64,000 nucleotides of DNA, taken from Iamia sp038233075 (GTDB lineage Bacteria; Actinomycetota; Acidimicrobiia; Acidimicrobiales; Iamiaceae). The stretch spans positions 1-64,000 of the forward strand of contig JBBSMQ010000019.1 of NCBI GenBank assembly GCA_038233075.1, read 5' to 3'. The notes under the pieces are model-generated. The model saw only the letters and a list, made by a program, of their open reading frames with translations, was not told the origin of the DNA and ran no database searches. The translations under genes were made by a program, and so were the position numbers. Numbering within the stretch: position 1 is the stretch's first letter; each line of letters opens with the position of its first letter. Shown here in pieces: positions 24,950 through 32,907 of the stretch.

Positions 24950-25040
24950 GCCTCCACCGCCTGGGGCCGCACCGCTCGGACCCCCGTCGGAGCCGGAGGG
25001 GGGACCCGACGAGCGTCGCCCGCGGGTCCCCCGCCTCCGG

Positions 25041-25526
25041 TTGGTCGCCACCGTGGCGGTCGTGGCCGTCGTCGCCGACCAGCTGACCAAGACCTGGGCC
25101 CTGCGCCGCCTCGACGACGGTCTGCCCCTCGAGGTCATCGGATCCCTCCAGCTCCAGCTCACCTGGAACACCGGCACCGCCTTCAGCCTGGGCGACGACC
25201 TCAACCTGGGGCCGCTGATCGCGGTGGTGGCTCTGGGCGTGGTGGGCTGGCTGCTGTGGGCGGGCTACAGCGCCCGCGCCGTCGGAGCCGTGGCGGCCGG
25301 CCTGGTGGCGGGGGGCGCGGTCGGCAACCTGATCGACCGGGCCCTGCGCAGCGGGCCGGCCGGGGCCCCGGCCGGGTTCATGGGCGGCGCGGTGGTGGAC
25401 TTCATCGACCTCCAGTGGTGGCCGGTGTTCAACGTGGCCGATGCCGGCATCGTGGTGGGGGCGGCCCTGCTCGTGGTGGCCTCCTTGTTCGAGCCCCGCG
25501 ACCAGGCCGAGGCCGACCCCGGGTGA
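25041..25526 (+). CDS. lspA: Lipoprotein signal peptidase (start uncertain)
   Basis: LspA cleaves signal peptides of lipoproteins in the membrane. DQLTK after the first helix, NTGTAFSLG, and the two catalytic Asp motifs GNLIDRA and FNVADAG are all present, with four hydrophobic segments. The only standard start near the expected N-terminus is TTG 25041, which leaves a short first helix. The frame stays open upstream with a plausible basic leader (ERRPRVPRLR), but this stretch has no ATG, GTG or TTG, and the next ATG lies deep inside the DksA gene. A non-standard start near 24950 is possible. The gene ends in a GTGA overlap with rluD. Confidence 0.85.
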   Translation: MVATVAVVAVVADQLTKTWALRRLDDGLPLEVIGSLQLQLTWNTGTAFSLGDDLNLGPLIAVVALGVVGWLLWAGYSARAVGAVAAGLVAGGAVGNLIDRALRSGPAGAPAGFMGGAVVDFIDLQWWPVFNVADAGIVVGAALLVVASLFEPRDQAEADPG

Positions 25527-26449
25527 TCCTCCGAGAGGCGGTGCCCCCGGCGCTGGCCGGCCAGCGGATCGACCGCCTCGTCGCCCTGGTGGCCGATGTC
25601 AGCCGGGCCGAGGCCGCGAGCCTGCTGGCGGAGGAGAGGGTGCGGGTCGATGGCGAGGTCGTGACCAAGGCCTCGACCCGGGTGGAGGAGGGGGCGCGGG
25701 TCCGCGTCGAGGCCCACGAGGCTCCAACCGGGCCCGAGCCGGTCGCGCCCGAGCCCGATGTCGAGGTCCCGGTCATCCTCATCGACGCGGCCTTCCTGGT
25801 CGTGGACAAGCCGGCCGGTCTCGTGGTGCACCCTGGCGCCGGCCACCGGCGCCACACCCTCGTCGCCGGTCTGGTCGCCCGGTTCCCCGAGGTGGCGTCG
25901 GTGGGGGAGCCCGAGCGTCCCGGGCTCGTCCACCGCCTCGACCGCGACACCTCGGGTCTGCTCGTCGTGGCCCGCACGCCGGAGGCCCACGCCGCCCTGG
26001 TGGCCCAGCTGGCCGCCCGCACCGTGTCCCGGTGCTACCAGGCCCTCGTCGTCGGCCACCCCGAGGCGTCCCAGGGCCTGGTGGACGCTCCCATCGGCCG
26101 CTCACCCCGCCAGGCCACCCTCATGGCCGTCCGGGCCGACGGCAAGGAGGCCCGCACCCGCTACCAGGTCGAGGAGGTCTTCGACCGGCCCGGGCCCTGC
26201 GCCCGCGTCGCATGCACGCTGGAGACGGGTCGGACCCACCAGATCCGGGTGCACATGCGGGCCATCAACCACCCTGTGGTGGGCGACGTCCGCTACGGCG
26301 GCGGGCGCACCGCGGTCGAGTGCCCCCGCCCGTTCCTCCACGCCGCCCAGCTGGCCTTCCGCCACCCGGTGACCGGCGTCGAGGTGCGGGCCGAGGCGCC
26401 GCTGCCGGGCGACCTTCAGGCCGTCCTCGACGCGCTACGCGCCCTCTGA
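25523..26449 (+). CDS. rluD: RluA-family 23S rRNA pseudouridine synthase
   Basis: The 308-residue protein joins an N-terminal S4 RNA-binding domain (residues about 14-75) to a pseudouridine synthase domain. The catalytic Asp is D140 in HRLDRDTSG. Further motifs are DKPAGLVVHPG, ETGRTHQIRVHM and HAAQLAFRHP. The lspA-rluD pair is a common arrangement, here coupled through GTG 25523 in the lspA stop. By family it modifies helix 69 or nearby uridines of 23S rRNA; RluC- or RluA-type specificity cannot be excluded. Confidence 0.92.
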   Translation: MILREAVPPALAGQRIDRLVALVADVSRAEAASLLAEERVRVDGEVVTKASTRVEEGARVRVEAHEAPTGPEPVAPEPDVEVPVILIDAAFLVVDKPAGLVVHPGAGHRRHTLVAGLVARFPEVASVGEPERPGLVHRLDRDTSGLLVVARTPEAHAALVAQLAARTVSRCYQALVVGHPEASQGLVDAPIGRSPRQATLMAVRADGKEARTRYQVEEVFDRPGPCARVACTLETGRTHQIRVHMRAINHPVVGDVRYGGGRTAVECPRPFLHAAQLAFRHPVTGVEVRAEAPLPGDLQAVLDALRAL

Positions 26450-26464
26450 CCGCAGACGTGTTGA

Positions 26465-26917
26465 TCAGGTGGCGGGCTCGGGCCACGCGGCCTGACCGCG
26501 GGTGATGGCGGCCACGTCGGCCAGCGTGCGAGCCTCCAGCACGGTGCGCATCTGGCGCCCGGCGTCGGCCCACACCGCCAGCAGCACGCACTGGCCCTCG
26601 TGGTCGCATGCCCCGTTCTGGTGCGGTTCGCCGAAGTCGCCGACGACGATGGGACCATCCACTGCCGACACCACCTGGGCCAGGGTGATCTCGGAGGGGT
26701 CGCGGGCCAGCACGTAGCCCCCGCCCACACCCCGCTTGGACCGGACCAGCCCCGCCCCCTTGAGGGCGAGGAGGATCTGCTCCAGGTAGGGCTGGGGGAG
26801 GCCGGTCCGCTCGGCGATGTCGCGGACGGCGGTCGGGGCCTCCTCGGGGTGCAACGTCAGTGACAGCAGGGCCCGGCAGGCGTAGTCACCTCGGGTCGAG
26901 ACCTTCACAGCGGCCAT
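26465..26917 (-). CDS. Rrf2-family transcriptional regulator
   Basis: The 150-residue protein has the winged-helix start KVSTRGDYACRALLSL, the recognition helix region AERTGLPQPYLEQIL and the wing KRGVGGGY. Rrf2 regulators such as IscR and NsrR usually bind an iron-sulphur cluster with three Cys. Here C104 and C110 are present but the third position (about 116) is Trp/Ala; C14 lies in the first helix. It might use another ligand or sense something other than a cluster. It is divergent from the phosphatase gene at 27037 and converges on rluD with 15 bases between. Confidence 0.88.
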   Translation of the reverse strand: MAAVKVSTRGDYACRALLSLTLHPEEAPTAVRDIAERTGLPQPYLEQILLALKGAGLVRSKRGVGGGYVLARDPSEITLAQVVSAVDGPIVVGDFGEPHQNGACDHEGQCVLLAVWADAGRQMRTVLEARTLADVAAITRGQAAWPEPAT

Positions 26918-26989
26918 GGTACGGGTGTGCGGTGGGTGGCGGGGCCGTCACCCCGAGGACCCATTCACCGGAGGGGCCGAGGTGACCGA

Positions 26990-26995
26990 TAGGGT
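26990..26995 (+). promoter_or_regulatory. -10-like element TAGGGT before the phosphatase gene
   Basis: TAGGGT lies 41 bases before GTG 27037 in the 119-base gap shared with the divergent Rrf2 gene. No matching -35 box was seen. Confidence 0.3.
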
Positions 26996-27036
26996 CGTAG
27001 CGCCCCGGGCCGTCTGGGGCACCGGAAGGGCCTGAC

Positions 27037-28137
27037 GTGGGCGATCCCCCTCTCATCCCGGACTACGGCGGTGCGTGCATCTCGAGCATCGTTCCGGCGC
27101 TGCTGGAGCCCGGCCCCGTGTCGCCCCCCTGGCTCCCGGCCGCCGCCCTGGAGGCCGACCAGGTGGTGCTCCTCGTGCTCGACGGCCTGGGCTGGGACCA
27201 GCTCCAGGCCCGGGTGGCCCTGGCGCCCACCCTGGACGGCCTGGTGGGGGGACCGGTGACCAGCGTGGCGCCGTCCACCACCGCCACCGCCCTCACCTCC
27301 ATCGCCACCGGGCTGACCCCGGGTGAGCACGGTGTCATCGGCTACCGCGTCGCGGTCGGGACCGATGTGCTGAACGTGCTGCGCTGGTCGACCGCCGCGG
27401 GCGACGCCCGCCGCCACATCGACCCCGAGCAGTTCCAGACCCACGCCGCCTTCGCGGCGCAGCGTCCGGCGGTGGTGACCAAGGCCGAGTTCGCCTCGTC
27501 GGGCTTCAGCGGCGCCCACCTGCACGAGGTCCGCTTCAACGGCTATCGGGTGCCGTCCACCCTGGTCACCGAGCTGGGGCGGCTGCTGCGGCTGGGCGAG
27601 CCGTTCATCTACGCCTACTACGACGGCATCGACAAGGTGGCCCACGAGTACGGCCTGGGCGACCACTACGACGCCGAGGTCGTCGCCGTCGATCGCCTGG
27701 TGGGCGATGTGCTGTCGGTCCTGCCCCCGGGTGCGGCACTGGTGGTCACCGCCGACCACGGCCAGGTGCACGTGGGCGATCGCATCCGCACCCTTCACCG
27801 CGACCTGGTGCCCCACATCGCCTTCCAGTCGGGCGAGGGGCGGTTCCGCTGGCTCCACGCCCGCTCTGGCCGGGCCCCGGCACTGCACGAGGCGGCCCTG
27901 GCCCACCACGGCCACGATGCCTGGGTGGTCACCCGGGAGGAGACCATCGAGTGCGGCTGGTGGGGACCGACGGTCACCTCGGCCGCGCTCGGGCGGATGG
28001 GTGATGTGGCCCTCGTCGCCCGCGAGCCGGTGTCGTTCCACGACGACGCCGACTCCGGGCCCTTCGTGCTGGTGGGCCGCCACGGTTCGCTGACCCGTGA
28101 CGAGATGCTCGTGCCCTGCCTGGTCGGCACCGGCTGA
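27037..28137 (+). CDS. Alkaline-phosphatase-superfamily phosphodiesterase/nucleotide pyrophosphatase
   Basis: The 366-residue protein has the metal-binding and nucleophile pattern of the NPP-type branch: LDGLGWD at the N-terminus, the Thr nucleophile region PSTTATALTS, YYDGIDKVAHEYG (Asp and His), TADHGQV (Asp and His) and a final His in GRHGSLTRDE. Substrates in this branch are phosphodiesters or nucleotides. No signal peptide or membrane segment is seen, so it is probably cytoplasmic. It starts with GTG after GGAAGGG. The next gene, bpa, is close downstream in the same direction and could be cotranscribed. Confidence 0.85.
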   Translation: MGDPPLIPDYGGACISSIVPALLEPGPVSPPWLPAAALEADQVVLLVLDGLGWDQLQARVALAPTLDGLVGGPVTSVAPSTTATALTSIATGLTPGEHGVIGYRVAVGTDVLNVLRWSTAAGDARRHIDPEQFQTHAAFAAQRPAVVTKAEFASSGFSGAHLHEVRFNGYRVPSTLVTELGRLLRLGEPFIYAYYDGIDKVAHEYGLGDHYDAEVVAVDRLVGDVLSVLPPGAALVVTADHGQVHVGDRIRTLHRDLVPHIAFQSGEGRFRWLHARSGRAPALHEAALAHHGHDAWVVTREETIECGWWGPTVTSAALGRMGDVALVAREPVSFHDDADSGPFVLVGRHGSLTRDEMLVPCLVGTG

Positions 28138-28144
28138 GCACCCC

Positions 28145-28150
28145 GTACGC
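28145..28150 (+). promoter_or_regulatory. -10-like element TACGCT before bpa
   Basis: TACGCT lies 38 bases before GTG 28189, leaving a short leader that carries CGGAG. It could give bpa its own transcript. Confidence 0.3.
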
Positions 28151-28188
28151 TGGCCCGGCCGTCCCGGCCCCCTTCCCGGAGTGAACCC

Positions 28189-28731
28189 GTGTCCGACGCC
28201 CAGCCTCAGCCCCCCGCCGACTCCGCCCTCCACGGCGAGCTGATCGACCCGCCCGCCGCCGACGGCGACGGAGCCGGCGAGCGCCGGGAGGCGGTGGAGG
28301 AGCCGGCCAAGCTGATGCGCATCGGTTCCATGATCAAGCAGCTGCTGGAGGAGGTCCGCGGTGCCGAGCTCGACGAGGCGGCCCGCGGCCGGCTCAGGGA
28401 GATCTACGAGACGTCGCTGGCCGAGCTGGGCTCGTCGCTCTCCGAGGACCTGCGCGAGGAGCTGGATCGGGTGACGATCCCCTTCGGCGCCGCCGACGAG
28501 CCACCCTCGGAGGCCGAGCTCCGCATCGCCCAGGCCCAGCTGGTGGGCTGGCTGGAGGGCCTGTTCCACGGCATCCAGGCCACCCTGTTCGCCCAGCAGG
28601 CGGCGGCGCGCTCCCAGCTGGACGACATGCGCCGCCAGCTCGGCCCTGGTGGCCAGCCCGGCGGCCCGGGTGGCCCGGGCCAGGGCGGTCCCGCCGGCGC
28701 CCCCGAGCCCGGCGGCGGCACCTACCTGTAG
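28189..28731 (+). CDS. bpa: Bacterial proteasome activator (Bpa/PafE family)
   Basis: Bpa forms a ring that opens the actinobacterial 20S proteasome without ATP and feeds it unfolded proteins. Residues 41-145 closely match what I recall of the mycobacterial protein: KLMRIGSMIKQLLEEVR, REELDRVTIPF, and AELRIAQAQLVGWLEGLF followed by HGIQATLFAQQ. A Gly/Pro-rich flexible tail leads to the C-terminus, which ends GTYL where the mycobacterial protein has GQYL; this terminal Tyr-Leu motif docks into the proteasome alpha ring. GTG 28189 is the start, with CGGAG upstream. The finding implies that prcBA proteasome genes exist elsewhere in this genome. Confidence 0.92.
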   Translation: MSDAQPQPPADSALHGELIDPPAADGDGAGERREAVEEPAKLMRIGSMIKQLLEEVRGAELDEAARGRLREIYETSLAELGSSLSEDLREELDRVTIPFGAADEPPSEAELRIAQAQLVGWLEGLFHGIQATLFAQQAAARSQLDDMRRQLGPGGQPGGPGGPGQGGPAGAPEPGGGTYL

Positions 28732-28930
28732 GGGCTCGGCCGTGCACGGGCATGCGCCTCCGGCGTACCGCACCCGGTATCCGGGGTTCCCGAAGCCAGT
28801 CGTCGAGAAGAACTCGAGCAAGTGCGCCCTCCGGCGACGTCCGGACGCATTGCGCTGGGCGAGCGACACGGGCCGATCTCCACCCGAGTGCTGAGCGCAC
28901 CAAGGCAGGGGCCTCGCCACTGGTCACCTG

Positions 28931-29299
28931 CTACCCGCCGGAGTTCAGGTCCGCTTCCGCCTCATCGAGGGCTTCCCGAATCTCGTCATCACTCGCAGAA
29001 CAGATGTCGATGGCGTCTTGGCGTTCCTGTGGAGTCTGCGAGCCGTAGACCTCCTCGAAGTTCCCCGTCGACTCCTCCACGCACCGATCGACTTCTGAGC
29101 GCGACGGACGCTGATAGTCGATCTGGCTGGGGGAATCATTCGAGCTGTACCGGCCACCACCACCAGTGTCGTCATCGTCGCTGCTGGCATTGCCGATCAG
29201 CGCGAGGACGAGGACGATGCCGACGATCCAGAGCCAGATCGATCGACGACTCGGGTCTTGAGCCCGCGTCCCCGCAGCTCCGTCTTCCATCGGTTTCAT
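28931..29299 (-). CDS. Small single-span membrane protein, unknown function
   Basis: The 122-residue protein has a short charged cytoplasmic start, one membrane helix (SIWLWIVGIVLVLALIGNA), an Asp/Gly/Ser-rich linker and a polar C-terminal region of about 70 residues with two Cys (in DRCVEES and IDICSAS) that could form a disulphide outside the membrane. The start ATG at 29299 has GGGAGG 7 bases upstream; the frame stays open further upstream but without coding character. No family is recognised. Its base composition is less GC-rich than the neighbours and it adjoins a decayed region, so it may be a recent or accessory gene. Confidence 0.6.
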   Translation of the reverse strand: MKPMEDGAAGTRAQDPSRRSIWLWIVGIVLVLALIGNASSDDDDTGGGGRYSSNDSPSQIDYQRPSRSEVDRCVEESTGNFEEVYGSQTPQERQDAIDICSASDDEIREALDEAEADLNSGG

Positions 29300-29882
29300 G
29301 CCTGGCCCTCCCGTGCGCTGCTCTGGTGCGACGAGTGCCGGGGACCCGAAACGACCTCCGCTCTCGTTCCAAGGCTCTGATCGGCACCCGAGGCGTGGTG
29401 TGAAGAGGAAGGCCGAATCGTGTTCTGCGTTCCGGAACAGCGCTGTGGCCGGGCCGCTAGAAAGTGGGACGGGGCAGGCTGTCGACGATCTCGGCAGAGG
29501 GGGACGGCTGATCATCTGACGGCGGTCCAAGTCAGGGTGGCCCTCCGTTGCGGCGTCGCCGCCCGGGTTCGGGGCAATCGCGTTTCAGCGGGGGAATCGC
29601 GGTCCGCTGACCTGGGTCGTGTTGTGAGTCGCGCCGTCCCCGGCGACACCGTCCTATCTCCGACGTGTAGCGACCCCAGGCCGGCCTCCGGCGTCCGCAC
29701 CCGGTAGACGATCGCACCGATCAGGTCGCGCCATCGTGACCGGGGATCTGGCTGGCGACCGACAGACCGACAGACCGAGGCGCCTGGCCGCAGTCTCCTC
29801 CATCGGCATCGACCCTTGCGACCGTGGTCGCCGCCTGGCTGCGGCGGGTGCCGGTCGCGTGGGCGGTCCAGGCACCGGCACC
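29300..29882. other. Non-coding stretch with no supported gene
   Basis: No frame here shows coding character. Composition is less GC-rich than average, with many short open frames and stops on both strands. A short tandem repeat, GACCGACA, is present two and a half times at 29757-29778. The stretch borders a frameshifted HNH gene and probably belongs to the same decaying region. Confidence 0.5.
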
Positions 29883-31720
29883 TCAGCCGCGAAGGGGGGT
29901 GGTGGCGGTGGGGTAGCGGGGGTGGCTGCCGCGGGCGACCTGGGCGGCGCGGACGAGGTCGTTGATGCGACAGCGGGCGATGTAGTGGTCGGAGCGGCGT
30001 TCCTCGGGGGTGCGGTCGTCGGCGTCGCCGTCGGGCGGTGGCGGTGGTGGTGGCCGGGTGCGGATCAGCGGTGGACGGGCCCGCAGGGGTGGGGTGAGCG
30101 GTTGCCGGTCGGTGCGGGTGGTGTGAAGGGTGCCGTCGCGGTTGCGGGTCATGGTGAACCCGCCGCCGTGGACAGCCTTGTGGTGGAACCGGCACAGCAG
30201 CACCAGGTTGACCAGGTCGGTGGGCCCGCCGTTCTCCCACCACACGAGGTGGTGGGCGATGCACCACTCAGGACCGACGGAGCAGCCGGGGAACTGACAG
30301 CCGCCGTCGCGGATGCGTAGGGCGCGGCGTTGGGCCGATTGGCGATGCGGAGGGTGCGTCCCATGTTGAGCTGGTCGGCGCCGGAGCCGATGTAGACGGG
30401 GATGACGGCGCCCTCGCAGGCCAGGCGGCGGACGATGTCGGGGTGCACCGGCCCCGAGCGCGACAGCTCGGCCAGCAGCGCCGGGTACGGGGTCAACGGG
30501 TCCAGGTCGGCCAGCGGGTCGGGGTCCGGGCCCGCGCCCGAGCTGCTTCCCGAACCGGTGCCGTCGCGGGGCAGCAGCCACGGTGGAGGCGGGGTGCCGG
30601 TCGTGATGGTGTCCTGCGGATCGGTGCCGTCAGTCCTCGTGTCGTCGGTCGCCTGGTGGCAGCCGCAGTCGCAGCCAGAAGGAGCGGTGCCCCCGGCCGG
30701 GTCGCAGTGGGCCGATCGGTGGCTGGTCTCGTCGTCGGTGCGGTCGTTGCGTCCGGCCGGGTCGTTGTCGTGCTCGGCGTCGGCCTCGTTGTCGTGATCG
30801 CCGACGACACTGGTGGGGTCGTCGCTGCGGCTGGTGCTGGCGGGGTCACCGTCGGGTTCGCCGCCTGGCTCGCCGTCGTCGCCGTTGGCGTGGCCGTTGG
30901 GGTTCTGGGCGAGGGTGTCGAGGGTGGTGAGGGCGAAGATGAGGGGGCGGGCGGTGCCGTCGCCGCCGCCGCGGGTGCCGCGTTCGATGACCTGGACCAG
31001 GGCGATGGCTCGGCGTTCGGCGGGGGTGAGGTCGTCGCTGGTGGTGAACACCCCCTGGTTCCACAGTGCGTCGATCTGGTTGTCGATGGCGTTGGCGACC
31101 TTCTCGCCGTCTTCGGCGGTGAGGTCGAGCTCGCCGGCCCAGCGGTCCCCCACGGGGGAGAGGTGGGCCCGGGACCGGTCGCCGCCGTCGGGTTCGGGGC
31201 CGTCGGGTTCGCCGATGCCGAACCGTTCACGGACCTCTTGGGCCCAGCGGGCCAGGAACCGCCGCCCCGCAGCCAGGGTGGCGGTGGCGATCTCGTCGAT
31301 GAGGATCTCCTCGCAGGCATCGAAGACCTCTTCCAGGCCGGCGGTGCGAACGCCGAGCAGGGCCCGGGTCTGGTCGCGGGTCAACCGGCCCTGGCGGGCC
31401 GCACGGGTCAGGTGAGGGTGGTCGCGTAGGTCCCGGGCCAGTTGCAGGTCGCCGCGGGCGGCGCCGTAGGAGGCCCCGACGCGAGCGGTGACCCAGGCGG
31501 GGGTGCTGCGGGCTCCGTCGCCGGCCCAGACCAGACGGGCATCGAACACACCGGTGATGGCCACCACCGCAGCATCAAGCCGGGCCCGCATCCGCTGGGC
31601 CTGCAACAGCCGGTCGACCAGCTCGCCGTCGGTGCAACGGGGCAGGTCGACCTCGACGAAGCGGTACAGGTCACCGGGTTCGGTTGTCTCGGAGGGGGCC
31701 GATCCGGCCACTGCGACCAT
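29883..31720 (-). pseudogene. DUF222/HNH (13E12-type) endonuclease, frameshifted
   Basis: From 31720 down to about 30338 the frame encodes a DUF222 region (LVDRLLQAQRMRARLDAA, then RDQTRALLG) and a long Pro/Asp linker. Near 30331-30340 the frame breaks. The rest of the protein, with the HNH nuclease motif (RDGGCQFPGC, IAHHLVWWENGG, LLCRFHH), continues in the -1 frame to TGA at 29883-29885. Adding one base in the AATCGG stretch would restore the family consensus NPAQRRAL, so a single-base deletion explains the break. The start is 6 bases after a TAGGGT box. A sequencing error or programmed frameshift is a weaker alternative. An intact relative lies at 54766-56304. Confidence 0.8.
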
Positions 31721-31726
31721 TCCCCA

Positions 31727-31732
31727 ACCCTA
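31727..31732 (-). promoter_or_regulatory. -10 element TAGGGT of the DUF222 pseudogene
   Basis: On the minus strand TAGGGT is followed by 6 bases and the ATG at 31720, the same leaderless layout as other genes here. Confidence 0.4.
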
Positions 31733-31907
31733 CGCAGGGGGTGTGACAGCGAAGCCGGGCTCGCCGGCGCCGCGGTCTTGCGCTGGACGCTGGGACCCGC
31801 CTCCTCGCGATCGGCCGTTTCTGCCCGCGCCGATCTGGTGCACTCCCACCGACGATGACCGCGGCGATGGCTCGTGGCTCCAGGTCCGACGGTGGTCGGC
31901 GGGAGGT

Positions 31908-32550
31908 CCACTCCAGGGCGTCTTGGAGCTCGATGGCGAGGTCGAGCAGCAGGTCGTCGTCGCCCCGACGGCCGACGATCTGCACCGATGGGGAGTTCGT
32001 CGTGCGTGGGTCGGGCGGGGATCGAGAGCGCGGGCTGACCGGTGAGGCTGAAGGGCGCGGCCAGCGTCCCGACCTCACGAGGCCCGGGCTCTCCACCGAG
32101 CGGTCAGGCCGGCTGGAAGGTGGTGGGGGTGAGGAGCAGGTCGTGGTCCTGCCACCACCGGTGGATCGGGGCGATGGCGGCGTCGACGACCTTCCGCGCG
32201 GCCTGCACCTCGCCGGGGCCTCGCGCCCGGGCTCGGGCGGCCTCCTCGAACACGCTGCCGCTGACCTCGTCGGCGCGCACCGTCCGGCCCAGGCGGTCGC
32301 TCACCCAGTCGAGCATCGGTGGTCGGGTGGCATCGCTCAGCACCCCGAACGCAGCGAACGTCCCCCAGAGGTGATCGAGGGGCGCGGGCCACCCCGTCTC
32401 GACGTGGTGACCCTGGGCCTCGAGCGCGGTCGCGGTCTGGTGGACCCAGGCTCGACACGCGTTGTGCACCGCCAACCCCAGCTCGGGGTCATGATCGAGG
32501 ACGCCGATGTGCAGGCGACGCCGCCGCGCCGTGGTCGTTGCACCCGTCAG
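31908..32550 (-). pseudogene. C-terminal remnant of an amidase-signature enzyme
   Basis: On the minus strand, residues starting near RRRRLHIGVLDHDPELG continue as amidase C-terminal sequence to LLLTPTTFQPA. There an in-frame TGA (32104-32106) replaces a Trp codon. The same frame then continues with family-like sequence (PLGGEPG, TLAAPFSLTGQPALSIP) until about 31990, where a loss of two bases shifts to QIVGRRGDDDLLLDLAIELQ. The N-terminal half, which holds the Ser-cis-Ser-Lys triad, is absent. One nonsense change, one frameshift and the truncation make this a dead fragment. Family assignment is from sequence character alone. Confidence 0.65.
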
Positions 32551-32552
32551 GC

Positions 32553-32709
32553 GCTCGAAGACCGCTCGCAGGTCGCCGGCGTCCCCGGTGCCGTCTGGGA
32601 GTGGGGGGTCGTGGAGCGGGTGTCCACCGGCCTGCTCGCCACCCGGATCGGCCTCCAACCCATCGGCCACCAGATGCTCGCCGCCGCCGACCACGTCGCC
32701 CTGCTCTGA
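32553..32709 (+). pseudogene. Possible C-terminal gene fragment, opposite strand to the amidase remnant
   Basis: The plus frame ends with WEWGVVERVSTGLLATRIG and about 15 more residues before TGA at 32707. This looks like a real conserved C-terminus, perhaps of an aminoglycoside-type small-molecule kinase, but the sequence upstream in the frame is only the antisense of the amidase remnant. I read it as a fragment brought in by rearrangement. The family guess is weak. Confidence 0.3.
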
Positions 32710-32907
32710 CGCGCCGACCTGACCGCCCGCGCTGCACCCGGCGCCATGGGGCGACGGCGGGGCACCCACCCGCGCCGGAACCGGGGGTGCCCGACATCGG
32801 TGGGCCGTCAAGAGCCAGCGCGCTGACCACAGGAGCTCGCGTCGGTCAGGGCGTGGGTCGGTCCCGGTCAGGATCTCGGCACCACCGGCCGGGGTGGGCA
32901 TCGGGAG

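Noticed and set aside
28732..28930. Possible small gene or att site between bpa and the membrane protein
   Set aside because: Open frames on both strands lack a start with ribosome site and any family pattern, and no direct repeat typical of an attachment site was found.
29757..29778. GACCGACA tandem repeat as an origin or integration element
   Set aside because: Only two and a half copies, no AT-rich region and no replication or integrase gene nearby.
29736..30320. Plus-strand open frame of 194 codons opposite the DUF222 pseudogene
   Set aside because: It is the complement of the HNH-coding region and has only Gly/Val/Ala-rich low-complexity sequence.
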